Below, in pieces: positions 25,843-35,201 of a stretch of 64,000 nucleotides of DNA. Origin of the DNA: PBB1 sp046154125 (GTDB taxonomy: Bacteria > Pseudomonadota > Gammaproteobacteria > Burkholderiales > Burkholderiaceae_C); contig JBJXEJ010000009.1 in NCBI GenBank assembly GCA_046154125.1, forward strand, positions 5,800 to 69,799. Direction: 5' to 3'. The translations under genes and the position numbers were made by a program. Each line of letters starts with the position of its first letter. Position 1 is the stretch's first letter. The notes beneath the pieces are model-generated. The model made no database searches. It was not told the DNA's origin and saw only the letters and a list, made by a program, of their open reading frames with translations.

Positions 25843-27522
25843 ATGACCAAGTACGTCTTTGTCACCGGCGGTGTCGTGTCCTCGCTGGGCAAGGGCATTG
25901 CGGCGGCGTCACTCGCGGCGATCCTCGAATCACGCGGCATCAAGGTGACGCTCATCAAGCTCGATCCCTACCTCAATGTCGATCCGGGCACGATGTCACC
26001 GTTTCAGCACGGCGAGGTGTATGTCACCGACGACGGCGCGGAAACCGACCTCGACCTCGGGCACTACGAGCGCTTCATCACCACCCGGATGAAGAAGGCC
26101 AACAACTTCACCACCGGCCAGATCTACAAGAGCGTTCTGGAGAAGGAGCGCCGCGGCGACTACCTCGGCAAGACAGTGCAGGTGATCCCGCACGTCACCA
26201 ACGAGATCCAGGAATTCGTCAAGCGCGGAGCCGGCGTCGGCACCGACCAGGCGGTCGACGTGGCCATCGTCGAGATCGGCGGAACGGTCGGCGACATCGA
26301 ATCGCTGCCTTTTCTCGAAGCGGTTCGCCAGATGAGCCTGCGCATGGGACCGAACAACAGCGCATTCGTGCACCTGACCTACGTGCCCTGGATCGCGGCG
26401 GCTGGCGAATTGAAGACCAAGCCGACGCAGCACACAGCGCAGAAGCTGCGCGAGATCGGCATCCAGGCCGATGTGCTGCTGTGCCGCGCCGACCGCCGCA
26501 TCCCCGAGGAAGAGCGCGAGAAGATCTCGTTGTTCACCAACGTGCCGACCTGGGGTGTGATCTCGATGTGGGACGTCGATACCATCTACAAGGTGCCGCG
26601 CATCCTGCACGAGCAGGGACTTGACGGGCTGATCTGCGACAAGCTGCGCATCAACACGCCGCCGGCCAACCTGAAGCGCTGGGACGATCTGGTGCGCGAG
26701 TTCGAGCACCCGGAACGCGAGCTGACCATCGCGATGTGTGGCAAGTACACCGACCTGTCGGACTCGTACAAGTCGCTCAACGAGGCGTTGCGCCACGCCG
26801 GCATGCACAGCCACGCGAAGGTCAACATCGAGTACGTCGACTCCGAGATGCTGGCCGACGACAACGTCGATCAGCTCGCGGCGTACGACGCGGTGCTGGT
26901 GCCGGGCGGTTTCGGCAAGCGCGGCGTCGAGGGCAAGATCCTGACCGCGAAGTTCGCCCGCGAGCACAAGCTGCCGTACCTGGGCATCTGCCTCGGCATG
27001 CAGGTCGCCACCATCGAATTCGCGCGCCACCAGGCGGGCCTGGCGCAGGCCAACAGCACCGAGTTCGAGCCCGCGACGCCACACCCTGTCATTGCGCTGA
27101 TCGAGGAATGGCAAGACGCCGACGGGTCGATCCAGAAGCGCAGCACCAGCTCTGACCTGGGCGGCACGATGCGCCTGGGCGCGCAGAGTTCGGACGTCAA
27201 GCCCGGCACGCTCGCCCACGAGATCTACGGCGACGTGGTCACAGAACGCCATCGGCACCGCTACGAGGCGAACGTGAACTACCTCGATCAGCTGAGCGAA
27301 GCCGGCCTGGTGATCTCGGCACTGACCCAGCGCGAGAAGCTCACCGAGATCGTCGAATTGCCACGCAGCGTGCACCCCTGGTTCATGGGCGTGCAGTTCC
27401 ACCCCGAGTTCAAGTCGACTCCGTGGAGCGGACATCCGCTGTTCAACTCGTTCGTCGAGGCAGCGCTGGCTCACCAGAGGGAACGCATGAGCAAGGGCGC
27501 GACGATGAAGGCCGTGGCATGA
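25843..27522 (+). CDS. pyrG: CTP synthase
   Basis: Aminates UTP to CTP using glutamine. The 559-residue protein starts MTKYVFVTGGVVSSLGKG, the canonical N-terminus. The synthetase domain has KLDPYLNVDPGTMSPFQHGEVYVTDDG-type residues. The glutamine amidotransferase domain has GICLGMQ with the nucleophile Cys and the triad His/Glu in FHPEFKS. The ATG at 25843 is preferred over a GTG 12 bases earlier. Its stop overlaps kdsA as ATGA. Confidence 0.97.
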   Translation: MTKYVFVTGGVVSSLGKGIAAASLAAILESRGIKVTLIKLDPYLNVDPGTMSPFQHGEVYVTDDGAETDLDLGHYERFITTRMKKANNFTTGQIYKSVLEKERRGDYLGKTVQVIPHVTNEIQEFVKRGAGVGTDQAVDVAIVEIGGTVGDIESLPFLEAVRQMSLRMGPNNSAFVHLTYVPWIAAAGELKTKPTQHTAQKLREIGIQADVLLCRADRRIPEEEREKISLFTNVPTWGVISMWDVDTIYKVPRILHEQGLDGLICDKLRINTPPANLKRWDDLVREFEHPERELTIAMCGKYTDLSDSYKSLNEALRHAGMHSHAKVNIEYVDSEMLADDNVDQLAAYDAVLVPGGFGKRGVEGKILTAKFAREHKLPYLGICLGMQVATIEFARHQAGLAQANSTEFEPATPHPVIALIEEWQDADGSIQKRSTSSDLGGTMRLGAQSSDVKPGTLAHEIYGDVVTERHRHRYEANVNYLDQLSEAGLVISALTQREKLTEIVELPRSVHPWFMGVQFHPEFKSTPWSGHPLFNSFVEAALAHQRERMSKGATMKAVA

Positions 27523-28376
27523 AGCTGTGTGGACACGAGGTCGGCCTGACGCAGCCGTTCTTCCTGATCGCCGGCCCCTGTGTCGTCGAGTCCGAACAGC
27601 TGCAGATGGACGTGGCCGGCGCGCTGAAGGAAATGACCGGGAAGCTCGGCATCCCGTTCATCTTCAAGAGCAGCTATGACAAGGCGAACCGCTCCAGCGG
27701 CAGCACCTTCCGCGGCCCCGGCATGGAGCGAGGGCTCGAGATCCTGGGCAAGGTCAGGCGGGAGCTGGGCGTGCCGGTGCTGACCGACGTCCATGCGGAA
27801 GACGAGATCGTGGCCGTCGCCGCGGTGGTCGACGTGCTGCAGACGCCGGCGTTCCTGTGTCGCCAGACGGACTTCATCCGCGCGGTGGCGCAATCAGGCA
27901 AGCCGGTGAACATCAAGAAGGGCCAGTTCCTCGCGCCGCACGACATGCGCAACGTGATCGACAAGGCACGCGCCGCCGCCCGAGAGTTGGGTCTGCCCGA
28001 AGACAACTTCATGGCCTGCGAACGCGGCGTGAGCTTCGGCTACAACAACCTGGTGAGTGACATGCGGTCGCTGGCGATCATGCGCGAGACCGGCGCGCCG
28101 GTGGTCTTCGATGCCACTCACTCGGTCCAGTTGCCGGGCGGCCAGGGCACCAGCAGCGGCGGCCAGCGCGAGTTCGTGCCGGTGCTGGCGCGCGCCGCGG
28201 TGGCCGTCGGCGTGTCAGGCCTGTTCATGGAAACCCATCCGGACCCGATGAACGCGATGAGCGACGGCCCCAATGCAGTGCCCCTGAAGCACATGCGCGC
28301 GCTGCTCGAGCAACTGGCGTCGCTGGACCGCGTGGTCAAGCAGCAACCGCTGCTCGAGAACGATTTCAGCTGTTGA
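27519..28376 (+). CDS. kdsA: 3-deoxy-D-manno-octulosonate 8-phosphate synthase
   Basis: Condenses arabinose 5-phosphate with PEP to give KDO 8-phosphate for lipopolysaccharide inner core, which marks the host as Gram-negative. The 285-residue protein has FFLIAGPCVVESE, FKSSYDKANRSS, and GQTDFIRAVAQ-like substrate residues (CRQTDFIRAVAQSGKPVNIKKGQF). The ATG overlaps the pyrG stop, so an upstream frame running into pyrG is rejected. The PEP it consumes can be supplied by enolase, encoded next. Confidence 0.96.
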   Translation: MKLCGHEVGLTQPFFLIAGPCVVESEQLQMDVAGALKEMTGKLGIPFIFKSSYDKANRSSGSTFRGPGMERGLEILGKVRRELGVPVLTDVHAEDEIVAVAAVVDVLQTPAFLCRQTDFIRAVAQSGKPVNIKKGQFLAPHDMRNVIDKARAAARELGLPEDNFMACERGVSFGYNNLVSDMRSLAIMRETGAPVVFDATHSVQLPGGQGTSSGGQREFVPVLARAAVAVGVSGLFMETHPDPMNAMSDGPNAVPLKHMRALLEQLASLDRVVKQQPLLENDFSC

Positions 28377-28444
28377 GCGCAGCGCTCGCTCCGGCTGCCC
28401 CTCGCTCTACCGATTTTTTGCATTGACCAATTTGAGGAAGAACC

Positions 28445-29728
28445 ATGAGTGCGATCGTTGACATCGTCGGCAGAGAAATCCTGGACAGTCGCGGCAACCC
28501 GACCGTCGAATGCGACGTGCTGCTCGAATCGGGCGTGATGGGCCGCGCGGCGGTGCCGTCTGGCGCATCGACCGGTTCGCGCGAAGCGAACGAGTTGCGC
28601 GACGGCGATCCGAAGCGCTACCTCGGCAAGGGTGTGATGCGCGCCGTAGAGCATGTCAACACCGAGATCAGCGAAGCCGTGCTCGGGCTCGACGCGAGCG
28701 AGCAGGCATTCCTCGATCGCACCATGATCGACCTCGACGGCACCGACAACAAGAGCCGCCTGGGCGCCAACGCGATCCTCGCGGTCAGCATGGCCGTGGC
28801 GCGCGCTGCGGCAGAGGAAAGCGGCCTGCCGCTGTACCGCTACTTCGGTGGATCGGGCGGCATGCAGCTGCCGGTGCCGATGATGAATGTCATCAACGGC
28901 GGCGCGCACGCGAACAACAATCTCGACCTGCAGGAACTGATGATCATCCCGGTCGGCGCACCGACCTTCCGCGAAGCGGTGCGCTACGGCGCCGAGGTGT
29001 TCCATGCGCTGAAGAAGATCATCCACGGCAAGAACATGAGCACCGCCGTCGGCGACGAGGGCGGCTTCGCCCCCAGCGTGGCCAACCACGAAGCGGCGAT
29101 CCAGCTGATCCTCGAGGCGATCGACAAGGCCGGGTACACCGCCGGTGAGCAGATCGCGATCGGCCTCGATTGCGCTGCCAGCGAGTTCTACAAGGATGGC
29201 AAGTACGTGCTGGGCAGCGAGAACCTGTCGCTGTCCGCGCCCGAGTGGACCGACATCCTCGCGACGTGGGTCGACAAGTACCCGATCATCAGCATCGAGG
29301 ACGGCATGGCCGAGAACGACTGGGACGGCTGGAAGCACCTGACAGACCGTCTCGGCAGCAAGGTTCAGATCGTCGGCGACGACCTGTTCGTCACCAACAC
29401 CGCGATCCTGAAGGAAGGCATCGAGAAGCGCATTGCCAACTCGATCCTGATCAAGATCAACCAGATCGGCACCCTGACCGAGACCTTTGCCGCGATCGAG
29501 ATGGCCAAGCGCGCCAACTACACCGCCGTCATCAGCCACCGCTCGGGCGAGACCGAGGACTCGACCATCGCCGACATCGCGGTGGGCACCAACGCCGGCC
29601 AGATCAAGACCGGCTCGATGAGCCGCAGCGACCGCATGGCCAAGTACAACCAGTTGCTGCGCATCGAGGAAGACCTGGGCGATGTCGCCAGCTACCCGGG
29701 CCGCAGCGCGTTCTACAACCTGCGCTGA
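28445..29728 (+). CDS. eno: Enolase
   Basis: Interconverts 2-phosphoglycerate and PEP; also part of the RNA degradosome in many proteobacteria. The 427-residue protein has SGASTGSREANELRD, NVINGGAHANNN, SIEDGMAENDW (metal ligand) and SHRSGETEDSTIAD. GAGGAAG sits just before the ATG. A short GAGCG/CGCTC hairpin overlaps the kdsA stop and a run of six T lies at 28414-28419, but they are too far apart to call a terminator. Confidence 0.97.
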   Translation: MSAIVDIVGREILDSRGNPTVECDVLLESGVMGRAAVPSGASTGSREANELRDGDPKRYLGKGVMRAVEHVNTEISEAVLGLDASEQAFLDRTMIDLDGTDNKSRLGANAILAVSMAVARAAAEESGLPLYRYFGGSGGMQLPVPMMNVINGGAHANNNLDLQELMIIPVGAPTFREAVRYGAEVFHALKKIIHGKNMSTAVGDEGGFAPSVANHEAAIQLILEAIDKAGYTAGEQIAIGLDCAASEFYKDGKYVLGSENLSLSAPEWTDILATWVDKYPIISIEDGMAENDWDGWKHLTDRLGSKVQIVGDDLFVTNTAILKEGIEKRIANSILIKINQIGTLTETFAAIEMAKRANYTAVISHRSGETEDSTIADIAVGTNAGQIKTGSMSRSDRMAKYNQLLRIEEDLGDVASYPGRSAFYNLR

Positions 29729-29776
29729 TACCGGGCTCGCGGCCTTTTCAGCGGCTTCTTCACACGATCGTCGGCC

Positions 29777-30055
29777 GTGCGCTTCATCAGCTTCGCTCTC
29801 CTCGCGCTGATCGGGCTGGTGCATGCCGAACTCTGGTTCGGCAAGTCCGGGGTGCCGCACGTGCTCGATCTGCGCAGCCAGCTCGACGAGCAGCAGGCTG
29901 TCAACGAGACCGCCCGCCACCGCAACGAGCAGCTGGCCGCCGAGGTCAACGACCTGAAGGAAGGGCTGGAGATGGTCGAGGAGAAAGCCCGTTTCGAGCT
30001 CGGCATGGTCAAGCCCGACGAGATCCTGGTGCAGTGGAGCGCGCGGCCGAAGTAA
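29777..30055 (+). CDS. ftsB: Cell division protein FtsB
   Basis: A 92-residue bitopic protein with a GTG start. The N-terminal hydrophobic helix covers about residues 3-18, followed by a coiled coil (LRSQLDEQQAVNETARHRNEQL, residues about 33-60) and the conserved EEKARFELGMVKPDEILVQ tail. FtsB joins FtsL and FtsQ at the divisome. The eno-ftsB order is conserved in beta- and gammaproteobacteria and supports the call. Confidence 0.93.
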   Translation: MRFISFALLALIGLVHAELWFGKSGVPHVLDLRSQLDEQQAVNETARHRNEQLAAEVNDLKEGLEMVEEKARFELGMVKPDEILVQWSARPK

Positions 30056-30130
30056 GGGGTCCGCGACCCTGAGTCTGCCGGCCGTCGCATTGGCAGGAGG
30101 GACTGCGAAGCGCAACACGGAGGAGCCCTG

Positions 30131-31519
30131 ATGCATCCGCTGCTCGAAGACGCCGCACAGCGGGCCTCTCGCTACCTCGACGGGCTGGATGCGCGCAGCG
30201 TCACGCCATCTCCCGACGCGCTGGACCGCCTGCGGCAGCTCGACGTCGATCTCGCCGAGGCACCGCAAGCGCCGCAGGCCGTGCTGCAGCAACTCGATCA
30301 GCTGGGCTCGCCCGCCACCGTCGCCAGCAGCGGCGGACGCTACTTCGGCTACGTGGTCGGCGGCACCCTGCCCGTCAGCATCGCGGCGCACTGGCTGGCG
30401 ACTGCCTGGGACCAGAACACGCCGCACCCCGCTGCTGCCCCCGGTGCCGCCGCCTTCGAGCGCACCGCGCTGCGATGGATCACCGACCTGCTCGGCCTGC
30501 CGCCCACGGCAGCCGGGGCGTTCGTCAGTGGCGCCACGATGGGCAACCTGTGCGGCCTCGCCGCCGCCCGGCATGCGGTGCTGGCGCGGGTGGGCTGGGA
30601 TGTCGATGCCCAGGGACTGTCCGGCGCGCCGCCAATCACCATGGTGGTCGGCGACGAAGTGCATCCCAGCGTGACCAAGGCTCTGGGGGTGCTGGGACTC
30701 GGGCGCGAGCGTGTCGTCCGGGTACCGACGGACGCCCACGGGAGCCTGCGCGCGGACGCACTGCCTTGCCTGTCCGGCCCGGCCATCGTGTGCCTGCAGG
30801 CCGGCAACGTGAACAGCGGCGCCAGCGATCCGTTCGCCGCGCTGATCGGGCAGGCCCATCGCGATGGCGCCTGGGTGCATGTCGATGGTGCATTCGGCCT
30901 GTGGGCGCGCGCGAGCCCGCGGTTTCGACACCTGTGCGACGGTGTGGAGCAGGCCGACTCGTGGGCCACCGACGCGCACAAGTGGCTCAACGTGCCGTAC
31001 GACAGCGGACTGGTGTTCGTGCGTCACCAGGAGCCTTTGCAGGCCGCGATGGGCATCGTCGCACCCTACCTGGCGACCAGCGACGGCAGCGATGCGGCGT
31101 CGAATCTGACGCCCGAGCTGTCGCGCCGAGCCCGTGGCGTCGATGCCTGGGCGGCCCTCGCCTCGCTCGGCCGCAGTGGGCTGCGCGAGCTGATCGAGCG
31201 CTGCTGCCGTCACGCGCAGCGTTTTGCGCAGGGCCTGCGCGACGCCGGGCACGAGGTGCTCAACGAGGTGGTGCTGAACCAGGTGCTGGTGCGCTTCGGC
31301 GATGCCGGCGCCACGCGACGCACGATCGAGGCGATTCAGCGGGACGGCACCTGCTGGTGCGGGATCACGCAATGGCAGGGGCAAACGGCGATGCGCATCA
31401 GCGTGTGCTCGTGGGCGACCACCGACGACGACGTGGAGCGCAGCCTGGCAGCGATGATCAGGTGTGCACTGCAACACGAGCACCCGTCGAGCGGGTCGGG
31501 GGGATCAGCGCTCAGTTGA
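30131..31519 (+). CDS. PLP-dependent group II amino acid decarboxylase-like protein
   Basis: A 462-residue fold-type I enzyme. The cofactor lysine is Lys284 in TDAHKWLNVPYDSG. VHVDGAFGLW holds the pyridine-nitrogen Asp, and SGATMGNLCGLAAARHAVL the phosphate site. It resembles aspartate/aromatic-L-amino-acid decarboxylase family members found alone in many proteobacteria; the substrate cannot be assigned. GGAGGAG lies before the ATG. Its 3' end overlaps the convergent hslO by 8 bases. Confidence 0.87.
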   Translation: MHPLLEDAAQRASRYLDGLDARSVTPSPDALDRLRQLDVDLAEAPQAPQAVLQQLDQLGSPATVASSGGRYFGYVVGGTLPVSIAAHWLATAWDQNTPHPAAAPGAAAFERTALRWITDLLGLPPTAAGAFVSGATMGNLCGLAAARHAVLARVGWDVDAQGLSGAPPITMVVGDEVHPSVTKALGVLGLGRERVVRVPTDAHGSLRADALPCLSGPAIVCLQAGNVNSGASDPFAALIGQAHRDGAWVHVDGAFGLWARASPRFRHLCDGVEQADSWATDAHKWLNVPYDSGLVFVRHQEPLQAAMGIVAPYLATSDGSDAASNLTPELSRRARGVDAWAALASLGRSGLRELIERCCRHAQRFAQGLRDAGHEVLNEVVLNQVLVRFGDAGATRRTIEAIQRDGTCWCGITQWQGQTAMRISVCSWATTDDDVERSLAAMIRCALQHEHPSSGSGGSALS

Positions 31520-32480
31520 GCGTCGTCGAGCCTGGCGCCTGCTGCGGCGTCGGCGTGAACAGCTCGCCAACATCGACGGCATCGAAGTGGTACTTGATGC
31601 CGCAGAAATCGCAGCCGACTTCCGCCCGACCCTGCTCGCTCACGATGTCGTCCACTTCGGAGCGACCCAGGCCGATCAGCATCCGCCCGACCCGCTCTCG
31701 CGAACAGGTGCAGGCGAACCGGGGTCCATCCTCACCCGCTTGCGGCGGGAAGCGCTTCAGCGGTTCTTCCCAGAACAGGCGGCGCAGCACGGTGTCGGCG
31801 TCGAGCGTCAACAGTTCGTCGCGCGTCAGAGTCGCGGCCAGCAGTGACAGGCGGTTGTAGTCCTCGTTGAAGCCGATCTCGTCCTCGTTGCGACGCCCCA
31901 GGTTGCCTGCGCCTTCGAGGGGCAGGCGCTGGATCAGCAGGCCGGCGGCGATGTCGTCGTTCGCCGCCAGGATCAACCGTGTGTCGAGCTGCTCGGACTG
32001 CAGCATGTAGTGCTCGAGCACCTCGCTGATCTTCTGCAGCGGCTCCCGCTGATCACCGTGCAGCGAGACCACTCCCTGGTAGGGCTGCTGGCCGGACAAC
32101 CTGGTCCTCGGGTCGAGCGTGATCGCGCAACGGCCCTTGCCGTGGACGTTGAGCATCGCCTCCACCTGCGCATCGGCAGCCACGTCGCCGACCACCTTGG
32201 CGGTCACGCGAAATGCGAGGTCGTTCTGCACCTCGACGACGGCCAGCTTGACCGGCCCGTCGCCGAACACCTGCAGCACCAGCGCACCGTCGAACTTGAT
32301 GCCGGCCTGCATCAGCGCGCCTGCCGCGGCCATCTCGCCCAGCAGCACACGCACCGGCTCGGGAAACACGTCGCTGGACACCACGCGGCGCCGCAATACT
32401 TCCCGCCAGTCGTCGGTCAGCCGCACCAGCATGCCGCGCACCGGCATGCCCTCGAAGATGAACTTGTGCAGCTCACTCAT
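31512..32480 (-). CDS. hslO: Redox-regulated chaperone Hsp33
   Basis: A 322-residue holdase activated by oxidation. The N-terminal domain starts SELHKFIFEGMPVRGMLVRL. The C-terminal zinc switch has FACTCSRERV and VGCDFCGIKYHFD, giving the four cysteines as CxC and CxxC. Oxidative release of zinc would unfold the linker and expose the client site. The ATG at 32480 overlaps the end of the gamma carbonic anhydrase-like gene by 8 bases, so the two are probably cotranscribed. Confidence 0.95.
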   Translation of the reverse strand: MSELHKFIFEGMPVRGMLVRLTDDWREVLRRRVVSSDVFPEPVRVLLGEMAAAGALMQAGIKFDGALVLQVFGDGPVKLAVVEVQNDLAFRVTAKVVGDVAADAQVEAMLNVHGKGRCAITLDPRTRLSGQQPYQGVVSLHGDQREPLQKISEVLEHYMLQSEQLDTRLILAANDDIAAGLLIQRLPLEGAGNLGRRNEDEIGFNEDYNRLSLLAATLTRDELLTLDADTVLRRLFWEEPLKRFPPQAGEDGPRFACTCSRERVGRMLIGLGRSEVDDIVSEQGRAEVGCDFCGIKYHFDAVDVGELFTPTPQQAPGSTTLN

Positions 32481-33015
32481 GCGGAGCCTGACGGTCGATC
32501 CGGGCCAGCTGGGTGCGGAAACGCTGCGCGTTGGCCACGTAACCCGCCGCACTGCGCGCCAACCCGGCGATCTGCTCGGGCGTCAGCGGGCGCACGGCCT
32601 TGGCCGGCACGCCCATGATCAGCCACCCGTCCTCGAACTCCTTGCCTTCGGTGACCACCGCACCGGCCGCGACAAGGCACGACTTGCCGATGCGCGCACC
32701 GTTGAGCACGACCGCCTGGATGCCGACCAGCGACCCGTCGCCGATCGTGCAGCCGTGCAGCATGGCCTGGTGGCCGACCGTGACGTCGCTGCCCAGCGTG
32801 GCCGGCCAGCCCGTGTCCGAATGAATGACGGCGCCATCCTGCACATTGCTGCGCGGGCCGATCTGCAAGCGCGTGTTGTCGGCCCGCAGCACAGCGCCGA
32901 ACCACACGCTGGCGCTCTCGGCGAGCACCACGTCGCCGATGACCTGCGCGCTGTCGGCCACCCATGCACTGGGCGCGATCGAGGGCACGGCATCGCCCAG
33001 ACGGTAAACAGCCAC
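32473..33015 (-). CDS. Gamma carbonic anhydrase-like hexapeptide-repeat protein
   Basis: A 180-residue left-handed beta-helix protein of the YrdA/PaaY/CaiE group. It has DVVLAESASVWFGAVLRADN and the metal-site histidines VIHSDTG and VGHQAMLHGCTIGDG. Family members bind zinc, but many lack measurable carbonic anhydrase activity. The 8-base overlap with hslO suggests coexpression with the chaperone. The start is the first ATG of the frame and matches the family. Confidence 0.9.
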   Translation of the reverse strand: MAVYRLGDAVPSIAPSAWVADSAQVIGDVVLAESASVWFGAVLRADNTRLQIGPRSNVQDGAVIHSDTGWPATLGSDVTVGHQAMLHGCTIGDGSLVGIQAVVLNGARIGKSCLVAAGAVVTEGKEFEDGWLIMGVPAKAVRPLTPEQIAGLARSAAGYVANAQRFRTQLARIDRQAPHE

Positions 33016-33051
33016 TGAAACACTCCCGAGGTGAAGTCGATAATTCTAGAG

Positions 33052-33888
33052 ATGCCCCTCAGCCCCCCTTCCAAGTCCGCGGCTGCAGTTTCCTTGAGAA
33101 GCCGCGCCCTCGCGTTGTGGCTGGAATGCGATCCCGACACCAAGGCCGAGCAGACGCGAACGCTCTGGGCCGAGCGTGATCGACACCCGCTCGATACGGG
33201 TCCGGCGCGAGCCGACGCCTGGTTCGCACCGCAAGCGCTGCAGGCGCCCGGGCGCCCGTTGCGGCCGGATCTCGTGGCCCCGCGAAGCGTCCCGTCGCGG
33301 ACGCCGTTCACGCTCGCGGGACGCGCTGCATTGCTGCACTCGATCGCGCACATCGAATTCAACGCCATCAACCTTGCACTCGACGCCATCTGGCGCTTCG
33401 ATGCGATGCCCGACCAGTTCTACGTCGACTGGCTGCAGGTGGCCGGCGAGGAAGCTGTTCACTTCGGCCTGCTGCGCGTTCACCTGCTCGGCCTCGGATT
33501 CGACTACGGGGACTTCGATGCGCACGACGGGCTGTGGCTGATGACCCAGCGAACGGCCGAAGACGTGATGGCCCGCATGGCGTTGGTGCCACGCACGCTG
33601 GAGGCGCGCGGACTCGATGCCACGCCGCCGCTGCGAGCCAAGTTCGAACGGGCCGGGGATGCTCGCGCAGTCGAGATCCTCGACGTCATCCTGCGCGACG
33701 AGATCGGACACGTGGCCATCGGCAACCGCTGGTATCGGTGGCTGTGCGCACAGCGGGGACTCGATCCGGTGGCCCACTACGGTGTGCTGGCCGAGCGTCA
33801 TCAGGCACCCCGCCTGCGTCCGCCGTTCAACCACGCGGCCCGCCGCGCAGCAGGCTTCACCGACGTCGAAATCGCACTGCTCGGCTGA
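33052..33888 (+). CDS. DUF455 family ferritin-like protein
   Basis: A 278-residue protein of the DUF455 family, a ferritin-like four-helix bundle with a probable di-metal site: HIEFNAINLALDAIWRF, AGEEAVHFGLL and DEIGHVAIGNRWY carry the ExxH-type ligands. Function is unknown; some relatives sit with tRNA-modifying MiaE-like enzymes. The start is uncertain: GTG 33031 and ATG 33052 are both possible. A GATAAT box at 33039-33044 with CTGAAA 18 bases upstream would place transcription near the ATG, so ATG is preferred. Confidence 0.82.
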   Translation: MPLSPPSKSAAAVSLRSRALALWLECDPDTKAEQTRTLWAERDRHPLDTGPARADAWFAPQALQAPGRPLRPDLVAPRSVPSRTPFTLAGRAALLHSIAHIEFNAINLALDAIWRFDAMPDQFYVDWLQVAGEEAVHFGLLRVHLLGLGFDYGDFDAHDGLWLMTQRTAEDVMARMALVPRTLEARGLDATPPLRAKFERAGDARAVEILDVILRDEIGHVAIGNRWYRWLCAQRGLDPVAHYGVLAERHQAPRLRPPFNHAARRAAGFTDVEIALLG

Positions 33889-33935
33889 CACCAGGGCACC
33901 GGCGCGGCCGCCGGATGGTCAGACAAGCACTCGGA

Positions 33936-35201
33936 TCAGGCCGGTGCGTGATATCGCCGCAGCACCCGCTGCGGATACGGAATCTCGATGCCTTGCTCGT
34001 CGAGCACGGCCAACAGCGCAAGGTTCACCTCCGAGCGCACATTGCCCTGTCCATTCTCGGGATCCAGGATCCAGAAGCTGATCAGGATGTTCATGCCGTC
34101 GGCGGCAAACTCGACCAGCTGCACCGTCGGCGTCGGATCGGGCAGCACGCGTTCGACCCTGGCGACGGCCTGTGCGATCAGAGGCTGCAGCGCGCGCACG
34201 TCGGAGCCATAGGCCACCTGCACGGTCGTCGTCACCAGCACTCGCGGATCGGCCAGCGACGAGTTCTCGACACGCTGCGTGATCAGCATCTCGTTGGGCA
34301 CGATGGCTTCCCGGCCGTTGAGCGCACGAATCACGGTGTAGCGGGTCCGGATGTCGGTGATGCGCCCGTCGAAGTTGTCGACCCGGACCATGTCGCCGAT
34401 GCGCAGCGAACGCTCGGCCAGGATCACGAATCCGCTGATGTAATTGGCCGCGATCTTCTGCAGGCCGAAGCCGAGGCCGACGCCGATCGCACCGCCAAGC
34501 ACGCTCAGGGCTGTCAGGTCGATGCCGACCACGCTCAGCGCGAACAGCAGGCCGATCGTCAGCAACAGCGCCTGCACGATGCTCGCCACCATCTTGCGAA
34601 TCGACAGGTCGTTGCCGGTGCCCCTGAGCAACTGCTTCTCGACGGCTGCCGCCGCCCACAACGCCAGCACCATCACCAGCCCGACCGTCAGCGCACCCTC
34701 GATCACATTGCGCAACGACAGTTCGGTGCCTCCGGCCTTCCAGCGCACCTCATCCATCGCGTCGAGCAGCAATGGCAGCACACCGGTCACCCACAGCACG
34801 ACCGCCAGCCAGGCGATCCACGAAATGCTGCGCTCGATGATGCGCATCGGACGCGACTCGGGATATGTCACGCTCAGCACCCGCACCGTCAGCCGGATCA
34901 CCACCAGCGATATCAGGATCGGAATGGCCAGCTTGAAGACAGCTGCCTTCAGGATGCCGGCCAGCAGCAGCTTGGCGCTGAAGGCCAGCGCCAGCGCCAG
35001 CAGCGGGAACAGCACCCCATCGATGATGCGGCGCCCGAACCAGATCGGCGCGTCGATCGGGGGCACGCCGCGCACCAGACGAACCAGCAGCCAGGCCAGC
35101 GCCAGGCACAGCGCCAGCACGCCGAGCTCCCTCAGCGCGCTGGGCTGAACCAGCGCGGCAAGAAGGTCTTGCAGTTCGGCCGAGTCAAGCGCGCGGGTCA
35201 A
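33936..35201 (-). CDS. MscS-family mechanosensitive ion channel
   Basis: About 421 residues from a TTG at 35201 that overlaps the upstream deacetylase stop (TTGA). A longer frame to 35306 has a Cys/Arg-rich N-terminus that looks non-coding. Several transmembrane helices precede the pore-lining TM3 with GGAIGVGLGFGLQKIAANYISG. The cytosolic beta domain has LAERSLRIGDMVRVDNFDGRIT. It releases solutes on hypo-osmotic shock, by family. The C-terminal domain ends in IEIPYPQRVLR. Confidence 0.92.
   Translation of the reverse strand: MTRALDSAELQDLLAALVQPSALRELGVLALCLALAWLLVRLVRGVPPIDAPIWFGRRIIDGVLFPLLALALAFSAKLLLAGILKAAVFKLAIPILISLVVIRLTVRVLSVTYPESRPMRIIERSISWIAWLAVVLWVTGVLPLLLDAMDEVRWKAGGTELSLRNVIEGALTVGLVMVLALWAAAAVEKQLLRGTGNDLSIRKMVASIVQALLLTIGLLFALSVVGIDLTALSVLGGAIGVGLGFGLQKIAANYISGFVILAERSLRIGDMVRVDNFDGRITDIRTRYTVIRALNGREAIVPNEMLITQRVENSSLADPRVLVTTTVQVAYGSDVRALQPLIAQAVARVERVLPDPTPTVQLVEFAADGMNILISFWILDPENGQGNVRSEVNLALLAVLDEQGIEIPYPQRVLRRYHAPA

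Noticed and set aside
25996..27474. A 492-codon antisense frame opposite pyrG
   Set aside because: pyrG is unambiguous on the plus strand and this frame has no ribosome-binding site or domain.
28375..28419. Hairpin overlapping the kdsA stop plus a T6 run, as a terminator
   Set aside because: The stem has only 5 base pairs and the T run is about 27 bases away, so it does not form a classical terminator.
28118..31483. A 1121-codon antisense open frame across kdsA-eno-ftsB-decarboxylase
   Set aside because: It is opposite four well-identified genes, is rich in His/Arg/Val low-complexity sequence, matches no family, and arises from high GC at third positions of the plus-strand genes.
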